DNA of 64,000 nucleotides, taken from positions 62,001 to 126,000 of the forward strand of contig UCMW01000008.1 in the NCBI GenBank assembly GCA_900473745.1, in the 5' to 3' direction. Shown piece by piece: positions 8,655 to 18,500 of the stretch (its first letter is position 1; each line of letters opens with the position of its first letter). This DNA comes from Hyphomicrobiales bacterium (GTDB lineage: Bacteria; Pseudomonadota; Alphaproteobacteria; Rhizobiales; Rhizobiaceae). The translations under genes were made by a program, and so were the position numbers. Under the pieces are notes generated by a model. The model did no database searches. It was not told the origin of the DNA and was given only the letters and a program-made list of their open reading frames with translations.

Positions 8655-9380
8655 ATGGACACCTACAGAAAACACGTCCCGGAATGTGACGCTCCGGTCG
8701 TCTGCCGCTCCTGTGAAGCCCGCCATGGTGGCCTGTGCTCGGTGCTCACGGCATCCCAGCTCATCGAGCTCAACCGTCACTCGATCCGCCGGCGCATCGA
8801 TGCTGGCAACGAGGTCATCGGCCAGGGCGAAGAGGTCGGCAGCTACAGCAATATCCTGAAGGGCGTCATCAAGCTGTCGAAGATGATGGCGGATGGCCGC
8901 CAGCAGATCGTCGGCCTGCAATTCGCTCCTGACTTCCTCGGCCGTCCCTTTCTCGGCGAGAGCACGATCACGGCTGAAGCGGCGACCGACACCGATATCT
9001 GCACTTTCCCGCGCAATGTCGTCGACCGGATGGTGGGCGAAGTGCCCGACATGGAGCGCAAGCTGCATTCCCAGTCTCTGAAGGAGCTGGACGAAGCCCG
9101 CGACTGGATGCTGACGCTGGGCCGCAAGACCGCCCAGGAAAAGGTGGCAAGCTTCCTTTACCTGATCGCCACCCACATCGATCCGGAAAGCGAAGGTATC
9201 CAGACCTTCGACCTGCCGCTATCGCGTGCCGACATTGCCGACTTCCTCGGTCTCACCATCGAGACCGTCAGCCGCCAGATGACCAAGCTCCGCAAGGACA
9301 GCGTCATCGTCATCGAGAACAATCGCCACGTCATCGTGCCGAAGCTCGATCGCCTGCGGGACGCAGCCGGTATCGATTGA
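8655..9380 (+). CDS. fnrN: Oxygen-sensing transcription regulator FnrN
   Basis: A 241-residue CRP/FNR regulator. Cysteines at 17, 20 and 28 plus central Cys116 match the 4Fe-4S ligand pattern of FNR/FnrN, which separates it from FixK. A cNMP-binding-like beta-roll spans about 40-150. The helix-turn-helix includes LSRADIADFLGLTIETVSRQ (about 190-209), with the E-SR residues that read TTGAT half-sites. With low oxygen the holo-dimer should bind the 8530-8543 box and activate hemN. It faces cobD convergently. Confidence 0.9.
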   Translation: MDTYRKHVPECDAPVVCRSCEARHGGLCSVLTASQLIELNRHSIRRRIDAGNEVIGQGEEVGSYSNILKGVIKLSKMMADGRQQIVGLQFAPDFLGRPFLGESTITAEAATDTDICTFPRNVVDRMVGEVPDMERKLHSQSLKELDEARDWMLTLGRKTAQEKVASFLYLIATHIDPESEGIQTFDLPLSRADIADFLGLTIETVSRQMTKLRKDSVIVIENNRHVIVPKLDRLRDAAGID

Positions 9381-9441
9381 TTGACCGGCTCCACGACGGA
9401 CAAGTTTGCTGTTTCCGGATTGGGTGATCGGGCTGATCGGT

Positions 9442-10419
9442 TCAGATTAACCGAATCATCAGCCATATGATCGCGACAAGACCTGCCATCAGCGCGCATG
9501 CCGTATAGAAAACGCCGATACCACTGAGAATATCGGCAGGACCGGCATTGTCGCGACCGCCTGCATGCATCATCGGCTCGCTGACCCTGACGCCGCCATA
9601 GACGCGCGGGCCTGCGAGTTGCAGGTCGAGTGCGCCCGCCATGGCAGCTTCCGGCCACCCGGAATTCGGCGAGCGATGCAGCCCGCTGTCGCGAAGTGCA
9701 GCCGAGAGCGAGCGACGGCCGGCCCCTGCCCCGAGTCTGACAGCGGCAGCAAGCGCGATGAAAAGGGCAGAAAGCCGTGCTGCCGGCCAATTGGCGAGAT
9801 CGTCGAGCCGGGCGGAGGCCCAACCGAAATAGAGGAAGCGCTCGTTCTTGTGCCCGATCATCGAATCGGCCGTGTTCAGCATCTTGTAGGCGAGGATGCC
9901 GGGCAGCCCGGCAATCGCATACCAGAGGGCCGGCGCCACGACGCCATCGGCAAAATTCTCCGACAGGCTTTCGATCGCCGCCCGCGAGACACCCGCCTCG
10001 TCCAGCGTCTTCGGATCTCGACCGACGATCATCGCGACTGACCGGCGCCCGCCTTCAAGCCCTTCCCGCTGCAGGCCGTCAGCGACGGCCTGGACGTGAT
10101 CGCCAAGACTTTTCTGCGCCAAGAAGACCGCAACGACGATCACTTCCAGCACCAGACCAATCAAGCCGAGATGAGCAAAGAGCCGCGACAGGACGAGGCC
10201 GATGACGATCGAGGCTGCAAGCAGTGCAAGAATGGTCAGGACACCATTCAGCCGCCGCCCCTCGGCGGTGAAAGTCGAGCGATTGAGTGGCTTCTCGAAC
10301 AGATCGATCGCCTTGCCGAAGAGGACGACCGGATGCGGCAAGCGGCGCCACAGCCAGGGCGGGTCACCGACGATCCGATCAAGCCCGATGGCAGCCAGCA
10401 GCAGGAGTAGATGGCTCAT
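9442..10419 (-). CDS. cobD: Adenosylcobinamide-phosphate synthase (CobD/CbiB)
   Basis: A 325-residue polytopic inner-membrane protein with the CbiB/CobD opening LDRIVGDPPWLWRRLPHPVVLFGKAI and the internal LSENFADGVVAPALWYAIAG block. It joins the aminopropanol (phosphate) arm made via CobC to adenosylcobyric acid. The start is ATG 10419, supported by GAGGTGA, which overlaps the stop of cobC four bases upstream; an upstream in-frame extension lies within cobC and is rejected. Last gene of the cobA-cobB-cobC-cobD run. Confidence 0.92.
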   Translation of the reverse strand: MSHLLLLLAAIGLDRIVGDPPWLWRRLPHPVVLFGKAIDLFEKPLNRSTFTAEGRRLNGVLTILALLAASIVIGLVLSRLFAHLGLIGLVLEVIVVAVFLAQKSLGDHVQAVADGLQREGLEGGRRSVAMIVGRDPKTLDEAGVSRAAIESLSENFADGVVAPALWYAIAGLPGILAYKMLNTADSMIGHKNERFLYFGWASARLDDLANWPAARLSALFIALAAAVRLGAGAGRRSLSAALRDSGLHRSPNSGWPEAAMAGALDLQLAGPRVYGGVRVSEPMMHAGGRDNAGPADILSGIGVFYTACALMAGLVAIIWLMIRLI

Positions 10420-10423
10420 GCGA

Positions 10424-11419
10424 TCACCTCGGGAAAGACCTGAGCGCGGCGAGCAGGCGCCCATCGCCGGCTTCGTCCGACGCAAGGCCCAAACGCAGCC
10501 AGTCGGGCCGATAGTCGAATTTGCGCGTCAGGATGTGTTGGCTGCAGAGATGTGCATGCAGGGCATCTGCAAACGGTTCCTCCACCAGTCGGAACAGTTC
10601 CGTTCCGCCCCGCACGTTGAGCCCTCCCTCGGACAGAACCCGGCCTAGAGCCCGCGAACGCTCATGGATCCGGTCCCGGATGACAGACGTGTCCGATGCC
10701 AGGAGCTGTTCGGCAAGCACCAGGGCGGGCCCCGATACGGCCCAGGGTCCAAGCCAATCGGCAAATCGACCGGCGATGCTGTCATCGGCTATGACGAAAC
10801 CAAGGCGAAGGCCGGCAAGCCCGAAGAATTTGCCGAAGGAGCGGAAGATTATGAGGTTTGAGTTTGGCTCGGCTGCGAGGCTATGGTTCGGATCCATGTC
10901 GCCGAAGGCCTCGTCGACAACGAGAAGACTGCCACGCCGGTCGAGCTCGTCAGCGAGGGCCACAAGCTCCGCGCGTCCGAACAGGCGACCATCCGGGTTG
11001 TTGGGGTTCACGACGACGACGAGTCGGTGCTCGGGACCGATCTCGCTAAGATCGCCGATCGGATCGACGGCAAGGCCTGCGGCCATGAAGGCTCGGGCAT
11101 ATTCGCCATAAGTCGGGGTGAGCACGGCGACGCGGCCACCTGAATGCACAAGACGTGGCAAGAGCTGGATGACGGATTGCGTGCCCGGCACGGGCAGAGG
11201 CAGCCGATCGCCCGAACCGTAGTAGATACGGGCCGCCTCTCGTGCCGCCATCTCGCGTTCCTGGTCAGGCAGACGATGCCAGGCGCGCATCGGAATCTCG
11301 GGAAGGTGTGGAGGACAGGGATTGATGCCGGTGGAGAGGTCGAGCCAGTCCTCGATCCGGCCGCCATATTGCGCAGCGGCCGCGGCAAGTCCGCCGCCAT
11401 GCTGGATTGGACCACTCAC
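10424..11419 (-). CDS. cobC: L-threonine-O-3-phosphate decarboxylase (CobC)
   Basis: A 331-residue class I/II fold PLP enzyme resembling histidinol-phosphate aminotransferase. The PLP lysine is Lys197 in RSFGKFFGLAGLRLGF; NPNNPDG (139-144) and VVDEAF (167-172) are the usual cofactor loops. CobC-type proteins make the (R)-1-aminopropan-2-ol phosphate moiety used by CobD. ATGA overlap with cobB (11416-11419) implies coupled translation. The name follows aerobic-pathway nomenclature; the Salmonella equivalent is called CobD. Confidence 0.88.
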   Translation of the reverse strand: MSGPIQHGGGLAAAAAQYGGRIEDWLDLSTGINPCPPHLPEIPMRAWHRLPDQEREMAAREAARIYYGSGDRLPLPVPGTQSVIQLLPRLVHSGGRVAVLTPTYGEYARAFMAAGLAVDPIGDLSEIGPEHRLVVVVNPNNPDGRLFGRAELVALADELDRRGSLLVVDEAFGDMDPNHSLAAEPNSNLIIFRSFGKFFGLAGLRLGFVIADDSIAGRFADWLGPWAVSGPALVLAEQLLASDTSVIRDRIHERSRALGRVLSEGGLNVRGGTELFRLVEEPFADALHAHLCSQHILTRKFDYRPDWLRLGLASDEAGDGRLLAALRSFPR

Positions 11420-12717
11420 GGACGATCTCCAGCGATATCGATCAGGTGCATGTAGGATCCGGCGATGGTGCCCCGACGCAGGCCAACTGCGCCAAGCGGC
11501 TGGCCAAGCGCATCTTCGGCGTCGAAGAGGCGGTCTGCGGCACCCTCGGACACGACCGTGGAATAATGGAATTCATGGGCGGTGAAGCCGCCCTCGAACA
11601 GACCGGGTGCGAGCGAGTGAAGGCGCCGATAACCGAGATGCCGTTTCCGCGTCGCATAACTCGTCACCAGAGGCAACAGTCCAAGCATTTCGTGCCGGTG
11701 TCCGTCGGCATCGATGAGCCCCTCACCCAGTACCATGTAGCCGCCGCACTCTCCGTACATGCGGGCACCGCGTGCGGCAGCGGCCGCCATGCCTTTGCGA
11801 AAGCCCGAGGCCTTAGCAAGCACTCCTGCCTGCAGCTCCGGATAGCCGCCTGGCAAATAGATCGCATCTGCATCGGCCGCCGGTGTCTCGTCGGCCAATG
11901 GCGAGAAGAACGACAGCTCCGCCCCCTGCCCGCGCCAGCCTTCCAGCAGATGCGGATAGGAAAAGGCAAAGGCGAGATCGCGTGCCACGGCGATGCGCTG
12001 GCCGAGCGGTGGAAAAACCGCTGGCGACGGCTCGGAGGAAAGGAGTGCCCCCTCTGACAGAGCCAGCAGCGCATCGAGGTCGACGCCCGCTTCAACGGCA
12101 TCGGCCGCGCGTTCGATGAAAATCTCCAGTGTGGCATGTTCGCCGGCCTGCACGAGGCCCAAATGCCGCTCGGGAAGAGACAGATTCGGGTCGGTCCTCA
12201 GGCTGCCGAGAACCGGCACCTCGGTCTTGGCCATCGCTGACCGCAGCATCGCCTCGTGCCTGTCGCTGCCGACGCGGTTGAGAATGACGCCGGCCATCCG
12301 GACATCTGGTCTGAAGCGCGCGAAACCGGTGACGAGGGCAGCCACCGATTGCGACGTGCGGGCGCAATCGACCACGAGCACGACAGGCAAAGTCAGAAGT
12401 GCCGCCAGATCACCCGCGCTGCCGCTGCCATCAGCGGCCCCGTCGAACAGTCCCATCATTGCTTCAACGATCAAGCTACCATCAGCGGCCGAACGAGATG
12501 CCTGCCATCGGAGAAAAGACGGCCGCATGGCCCAGGGATCGAAATTGAAGCAGGGCGCGCCGCTTGCCGCCGCATGAAAGGCCGGATCGATGTAATCAGG
12601 GCCGGCCTTGCCGGGCGCGACGCTCACTCCGCGTCTGCAGAAGGCCCGCATCAGGCCGAGCGTCACCACCGTCTTGCCGGAGCCGGAAGCCGGCGCGGCG
12701 ATCAGCAGTCCGCTCAT
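11416..12717 (-). CDS. cobB: Hydrogenobyrinate/cobyrinate a,c-diamide synthase (CobB/CbiA)
   Basis: A 433-residue two-domain amidotransferase. The N-terminal dethiobiotin-synthase-like ATPase has the P-loop SGSGKT (11-16) and GKAGPDYIDP (36-45). The C-terminal class I glutamine amidotransferase has YGECGGYMVLGE with nucleophile Cys324. It amidates side chains a and c of the corrin using glutamine and ATP. It overlaps cobA by four bases at its start and cobC by four at its end, an operon reading cobA-cobB-cobC-cobD. Confidence 0.92.
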   Translation of the reverse strand: MSGLLIAAPASGSGKTVVTLGLMRAFCRRGVSVAPGKAGPDYIDPAFHAAASGAPCFNFDPWAMRPSFLRWQASRSAADGSLIVEAMMGLFDGAADGSGSAGDLAALLTLPVVLVVDCARTSQSVAALVTGFARFRPDVRMAGVILNRVGSDRHEAMLRSAMAKTEVPVLGSLRTDPNLSLPERHLGLVQAGEHATLEIFIERAADAVEAGVDLDALLALSEGALLSSEPSPAVFPPLGQRIAVARDLAFAFSYPHLLEGWRGQGAELSFFSPLADETPAADADAIYLPGGYPELQAGVLAKASGFRKGMAAAAARGARMYGECGGYMVLGEGLIDADGHRHEMLGLLPLVTSYATRKRHLGYRRLHSLAPGLFEGGFTAHEFHYSTVVSEGAADRLFDAEDALGQPLGAVGLRRGTIAGSYMHLIDIAGDRP

Positions 12718-13571
12718 GCGGTGTCTTTCCGATCTACGGCAAAGGGATCGGGCAGAAGCTTGCGTCCCGAAGCGGCTCCGAGCCAGTCCAGCGAGGGACG
12801 AAGCCGGACAACTTCACCGATGACCACGATCGCAGGAGGCTCGATGCCGGCCGCGAGCATGTCGATCTCGGCGCGGGCGAGCGTTGTTTCGAGCACGGTC
12901 TGCTCCGGGGTCGCCGCATTGCAGACGAAGGCGACCGGCTCGTCGGGCCGACGGCCAGAGGCCAGGAGATTACTCGCGATCTGCCCCATGTGTTTCATCG
13001 CCATGTACATGACGATGACAGGCGAGCCGCGACCGATGGCGTCCCAGTCGATCCGATCGGGAACAACACCCGAGGAATCATGGCCGGTTAGAAATGTGAC
13101 CGCGTGATTGACTTCGCGATGCGTGACCGGAATGCCGGCATAGGCGAGCCCACCGATACCGGCGGTTATGCCGGGAACGATGCGGAAGGGCACGCCGTGT
13201 TCGATGAGTGTCAGCGCCTCCTCGCCCCCGCGTCCGAAGACGAAGGGATCGCCGCCCTTCAGGCGCAGGACCCGGTGCCCGGCCTTGGCGAGTTCGACGA
13301 GACGGAGCGAAATGTCGCGCTGCTTTGCCGACGGTTTGCCGCCGCGCTTGCCCGCATATTCCAGCATGGCACCTGTGCGCGCCAGCTTGAGGCAGTCCTC
13401 GTTGACCAGGGCATCGTGAACGATCACATCGGCTTCCGACAGGCCCTTGGCTGCAAGCAGCGTCAAAAGACCTGGATCACCGGGCCCGGCGCCGGCCAGC
13501 CACACATGGCCAGGCTCGATGGCCGGCAGGCTTGTGGGCAGGGCAAGACGCGTCGTGTCACTCATGCTCAT
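12714..13571 (-). CDS. cobA: Uroporphyrinogen-III C-methyltransferase
   Basis: A 285-residue SAM-dependent tetrapyrrole methylase making precorrin-2, the branch point from haem to cobalamin. Family motifs are VWLAGAGPGDPGLLT (23-37), the LRLKGGDPFVFGRGGEE block and the VPGITAGIGGLAYAGIP block. There is no CysG-type dehydrogenase domain, so it is the monofunctional form. It starts the minus-strand cobalamin operon and diverges from cbiD; the 107-base gap between them shows no B12-riboswitch box. Start could be Met1 or Met3. Confidence 0.93.
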   Translation of the reverse strand: MSMSDTTRLALPTSLPAIEPGHVWLAGAGPGDPGLLTLLAAKGLSEADVIVHDALVNEDCLKLARTGAMLEYAGKRGGKPSAKQRDISLRLVELAKAGHRVLRLKGGDPFVFGRGGEEALTLIEHGVPFRIVPGITAGIGGLAYAGIPVTHREVNHAVTFLTGHDSSGVVPDRIDWDAIGRGSPVIVMYMAMKHMGQIASNLLASGRRPDEPVAFVCNAATPEQTVLETTLARAEIDMLAAGIEPPAIVVIGEVVRLRPSLDWLGAASGRKLLPDPFAVDRKDTA

Positions 13572-13678
13572 GGTCTAGGCCCCGTCAGGAAAAATTGCAA
13601 TTCCGCCATGGCGCTTTCCGCATGCAACCTGCCGCCCCATGCCTTCCGCCCGGCAGCCGGCTCGCCTATAAGCGAACC

Positions 13679-14815
13679 ATGAGCGATGCCGATCGGAAAG
13701 ATGCAAAGGACGCCGCCGATGGCGAGCGGCTGGAAAAGCCGGAGGGCGCGCCGCTGCGCAAGGGCTGGACCACCGGTTGCTGCGCGACAGCGGCGACCAA
13801 GGCCGCCTACACAGCGCTCCTGACCGGCTCCTTCCCGGACCCGGTATCGATCACCCTGCCGAAAGGCGAAACTCCCGCCTTCGCGCTCGCCCGGGAAGGC
13901 ATGGACGGAGAGAGCGTCTTTGCGGGCATCGTCAAGGATGCGGGCGATGATCCGGATGTGACCCATGGCGCCACCGTAGTCTCCACGGTCAGACGGCTGT
14001 CGCCCGGAAGCGGCATCCGCTTTGTGGCCGGCGACGGCGTCGGGACCGTGACCAAGGCCGGCCTGCCGATCGGGGTTGGAGAACCTGCCATCAATCCGGT
14101 GCCCCGTGCGATGATGATCACAGTGGTCGAGGCACTGGCCAGGGAATACGAGGTATCGCCCGACGTTGAGATCCAGATCTCGGTGCCGGGTGGCGCGACC
14201 ATTGCAGAGAAGACCTGGAACCCGAGGCTCGGTATTCTCGGCGGCATTTCAATTCTCGGCACGACAGGCGTAGTGCATCCCTTTTCCTGCGCGGCCTGGA
14301 TCCACTCCATCCATCGCGGAATCGATGTGGCACGGGCCGAGGGCCTGACGCATCTGCTCGGCGCGACGGGTTCGACCTCGGAAAAGGCCGCACAGGACTT
14401 TCATCGACTGCCGGATGGCGCGCTGATCGACATGGGCGATTTTGCGGGCGGGCTGCTCAAATATCTCCGGGCGCATCCGGTGCAACGCCTGACGATTGCC
14501 GGCGGTTTCGCCAAGATGACCAAGCTTGCCCAGGGCGCGCTCGATCTGCACTCGTCCCGCAGTCAGGTCGACAATGAGTTTTATCTGTCCATGCCGGGCA
14601 GCGAGACTCTTGCCGGCGCCCAGCGTCAGGCAGTCGAGCATGCGAACACGGCGATGGAGGTTCTGGAGATCATGTCGAGAGAAAGCGTCGACATCGCAGG
14701 CTCCATTGCTGAAGCGGCGAAGCGAACTGCAGAAGGCGTGCTGCGCGACAGCGGGGTGAGTGTGGACGTCATCGTCACCGACCGCAAGGGAACGATCATC
14801 GCCCATGCCGTCTGA
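13679..14815 (+). CDS. cbiD: Cobalt-precorrin-5B C1-methyltransferase type (CbiD)
   Basis: A 378-residue CbiD family protein with the diagnostic GWTTGCCATAATKAA near the N-terminus (about 29-43) and the SVPGGATIAEKTWNPRLGILGG-like core. CbiD catalyses C1 methylation in the anaerobic pathway; here it sits with cobK and other genes named from the aerobic pathway, so it may stand in for CobF, which is not in this window. The start is ATG 13679, the first ATG that gives the family N-terminus. cobK begins before this gene ends (11-base overlap). Confidence 0.88.
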   Translation: MSDADRKDAKDAADGERLEKPEGAPLRKGWTTGCCATAATKAAYTALLTGSFPDPVSITLPKGETPAFALAREGMDGESVFAGIVKDAGDDPDVTHGATVVSTVRRLSPGSGIRFVAGDGVGTVTKAGLPIGVGEPAINPVPRAMMITVVEALAREYEVSPDVEIQISVPGGATIAEKTWNPRLGILGGISILGTTGVVHPFSCAAWIHSIHRGIDVARAEGLTHLLGATGSTSEKAAQDFHRLPDGALIDMGDFAGGLLKYLRAHPVQRLTIAGGFAKMTKLAQGALDLHSSRSQVDNEFYLSMPGSETLAGAQRQAVEHANTAMEVLEIMSRESVDIAGSIAEAAKRTAEGVLRDSGVSVDVIVTDRKGTIIAHAV

Positions 14816-15497
14816 GAAACGCGACGCACCGCAAAAGATCCTTATCCTTGGCGGAACGGCGGAAGCCCTGGCGCTTGCCGAACAGCTTGTCGCCGACGGT
14901 CATCAGGTGACGACCTCGCTTGCGGGACGAACCGTCGATCCGGTGATGCCGGTCGGCGCCGTCAGGATCGGTGGTTTCGGCGGTGCCGAAGGGCTAGCGA
15001 GCTATCTCCGGGAGGAAGGCTTCGATCGGATGATCGATGCCACCCATCCCTTCGCCCGACGGATCAGCGAGAATGCGATCAAGGCCTCAGCGATGTCTGG
15101 GATCCCACTCGAACAGCGCCTGCGCCCACGCTGGCAGAAACAGCCTAGCGACCGGTGGAAGGCCGTGCGCACGCTGACCGCGGCAGCGGATGCCTTGCCA
15201 GTCGGCGCCACCGTCTTTCTCGCACTAGGCCGGCAATATCTAGACGCCTTCGCAGGTCGGAACGATTGCCGATTCGTCATTCGCATGGTCGATCCTCCGG
15301 AGACGCCGCTCGTCTTCGCCAACCACATGCTCGTGCTCGGCAAACCGGCCAGCGATCCCGAACGCGAGGCGGATCTTTTGACCGCCCATGGGATCACGCA
15401 TCTCGTCTGCCGCAATTCCGGTGGCCCTGCAGGTTATGCGAAGATCATTGCCGCACGCCGCCTGGCACTTCCGGTGATCATCATCGAGCGCGACTGA
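14805..15497 (+). CDS. cobK: Precorrin-6A reductase (CobK/CbiJ)
   Basis: A 230-residue NADPH-dependent reductase of the corrin macrocycle. Visible motifs are ILILGGTAEALALAEQL (nucleotide-binding start), DATHPFARRISENA, LALGRQYLDAF and the C-terminal CRNSGGPAGYAKIIAAR block, all typical of CobK. The start is ATG 14805 inside the end of cbiD, giving an 11-base overlap and implying translational coupling. It converges on the large AsmA-like gene, 12 bases away. Confidence 0.9.
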   Translation: MPSEKRDAPQKILILGGTAEALALAEQLVADGHQVTTSLAGRTVDPVMPVGAVRIGGFGGAEGLASYLREEGFDRMIDATHPFARRISENAIKASAMSGIPLEQRLRPRWQKQPSDRWKAVRTLTAAADALPVGATVFLALGRQYLDAFAGRNDCRFVIRMVDPPETPLVFANHMLVLGKPASDPEREADLLTAHGITHLVCRNSGGPAGYAKIIAARRLALPVIIIERD

Positions 15498-15509
15498 ACG
15501 CGAACGGCA

Positions 15510-18500
15510 TCAACGAAATTCGAAGATCTGGCGGAAGACGCCGGGCGCAATGATCGACAGCGGGTTGATCACGAGATTGGGTTTGCTGGTCTGACCGGTC
15601 AGCTTGAAGGTGATGCCAAGCAGCCCCCGGTCGCGGCCATTGCCGAGGATCGCGCCGATGACCGGAAGTTCGCCGAACAGCCGGTTCAGCCCATAGGCCG
15701 GCATGAAGGTGCCGGTCAGATCGATCCGCCCGGCCTGGTCGCGGACGATCCCCTGGAAGGTGGCACCGATCTGCTCCCCGCGCACGATGCCGTTTTCCAG
15801 GCTGAGCGTGCCGTCGACCACGGCAAGGCGTGCAAAGGCGCGCTGGAAACGGGCCGAACTGACATCGATATCGCTGCGGACAGCACTGTTGAGGCTCCGA
15901 CCATCGGCACCGGTCGGCGTGGTGACGATGCTTTGCAGTCGCTCTTCGTTCTGCACCTCGAAATTGCGCAGGTCGAGATTGCCGCTCCAGGCGCCTTCAC
16001 GCGTTTCGGTCAGCCGGAGATTGGCAAGGCCGCCGCCCAATCGCTTGTAGGTATCGAGGAAGCGCAACACCGCGCCGGCGTCGCTCGTCGTCACCGAGAG
16101 TTCACGCCGTTCCTCTGGTTGCCGCAGCTTCGCGACAAGCGCCTGGCCACTGCCCGTCACGCCGGAAAAATCGACGCCGCGAAGGCGCCCTTTGCCCGAG
16201 GAGTAAACCACGGAGACGCCGGAAAGCTGTTCACCGCCGAAACCGAGGACCCGCTCGAAACGCCCCTCGATGCGAAGCGATGTGCTCGAAGACTTGCCCT
16301 TGCCGCCATCTCCCGACGGCTGTTGTATCGTCGAAATCAACGAACGCGCGTCGAAGGCGCTCCCATTGGCGACAACGGAATAGACACCCTTGGTCAGCCG
16401 CACCGTCAGCGCCACGTTGTCCTCGGGGGACAGGCGGACGCGCGACAGATTGGCGGCGACCAGCCCCTTTTCGTCGGCCGACATCTCTCCTGTGGCGCCG
16501 AAGCCTTCACCGTCGAGCTCGAATTTCTCGATCAGCGACTGGGTGCCGTTTTTCGATAGTTCGAATTTCGCCGTGGCGCCGATGCCCTGCCCCTTGGCCC
16601 AGCCGACCCAGGGAATGGTCAGCGTCGCCGAGCGCAGGTCGACCGACACAGCCTGGCGGGTTTCATCGAGGCGGCGCAATTCGATCTTCATGGGACCGCT
16701 GACGAGCTCGCCGAGTCCCGGCACGAGCTTGTCGCGGGTCGCATTGTCGAGCGTGGCGGTCACTACCCGCTCGCGAGCGACCTCCCCTGCGCCGCGACGG
16801 ACGGGTTCGGTGAGCTCCACGTCCATGGGCACGTCGTCGATCCGGGCCTCGGCATCGAGCTTTGCCTTGGCCGCATCGACGATCAACTTGCCGTTCACAT
16901 CGCTGATCTTACGGCCATCGAATGGCTTGCCCACGTCGACGTCTTCCAGGTCGATCTCCGCCGTCCAGTTCGGGGCCGGCGGCTGCTGGTCCGGGACGAG
17001 CCCGAGACGGATCTTCGCCTTGCCGCGCACCTTGCCGGAAAAATCATCCGCCTTGAAATCGACCGTACGCAGCGCCTCGATCGGCTTGAACGACACGAGC
17101 TCGGCCACAGCGGCGGCCGCACCGCTGACATCGAGCTCGAGATCCGCCATCAGCGGCTTTTCATAAGCGTCCTGAAGCGTGAGTTTGCCACGATCGAGCG
17201 TCACCATGCGGCCTGATGGAAAGAATGATCCCGCCGAACGAATGTCGACATCGACCCGCTCGCCGACCATGTCGAAGCGACCAAAGACATCTCGAAGAGG
17301 CGGCAGGTCACCGGTGAGGTTCAGACGCGCGTCTTCCAGATCGAAGCCGATCTTCAGCTCGTTGGCGTCCAGGCGCACGGGTTTCGGATCGATCGATAGG
17401 CGGTTCTGTGGAATAAAGACTTCGATCGTGCCGCGCGGAATGACGCCACCGTATAGATTTTCGAGCACCCATTTCCGCGGTTTCGAGGCGATCCAGTAAG
17501 GCCAGAGCTGCTTCACGACGCTGGTGCGCATGTCCTGCACCTCGCCGTTGAAGCGGATCTCCGGCCCTGTGCCGCCGAATCGCATCTGCAATTTACCCCG
17601 CATGTTGCCACCCGGCGTCGAAGCATCGAGTGTATCGAGCTGCAGCATGTTTTCATCGACGAGGTAGCGGCCATACCCCTTCAAGAAAAACGGAAACGGG
17701 GTCTCCCCGGCCGTCGGCACATTCGCCTGCCCGTCGGTCACCACCAGATCGATGCCGAAGCCCTTTCCGAATTCAGGGCCTTCCGGAAGGCGGTCGAGAT
17801 CGATGATGCCTCCGGAGAGTGGAAATAACGTTTCGTCGAAGCGCGCGATGGAATCCGCGAGTTCGATCGTGTCCTTGGCAAAATCATAGGAGAGTTTGAG
17901 CTGGGCATCGGTCAGCTCCTGGCGCTGCCCGTCGGAATAGAAGCCTGCCTTGCGCATGTTGATCGCGAGCGACATTGCCGGCGCCTGCGCGCCGTCCTCG
18001 CGCCGTGCGTTGAGCAGAAGTTCTGCCGAACCATCTATGCCTTGCCGGGCCTCGCCGGCGCTCGAACGACGGAGCAGGAAGGGTGTCACCCGCACATCGG
18101 CGATGCGCATCGTCAGGGCTTCCGCCCGGCCGCCCACATTGGTGGTGAGTGCGGTGAGTTCGGTCTGCTGCCCGTTCACAGAGACTGCGCCAAAGATCGA
18201 CAGCGAATCGTCCTCGCCCCGCTCGAGCACGATGTCATCGATGGAAATGCTCAAAGGGCGCCCATTGGCGCTGGTCGAGGCAATCTCCAGCCCGCCGAGC
18301 CGCATACGGTCGAGGCCGCCCCGCGAGATAAACCCTTGCAGCCTGTCGAGTTCCGTAAAGGCGTCGGCCAACCGCTCCGGCACCTGATCCACCCGCCAGT
18401 TCGAGAGATCGATGGGCTTGCCCTTGGGCAGGACCGTGGCATCGAGATTGATGCCCTCGCTGACCACTTCCCGAACCGAGAATCGGCCACCCAGAAGGGC

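Noticed and set aside
13572-13678. Possible cobalamin riboswitch between cobA and cbiD
   Set aside because: No B12-box-like sequence on either strand; the gap is too short for the full element plus two promoters.
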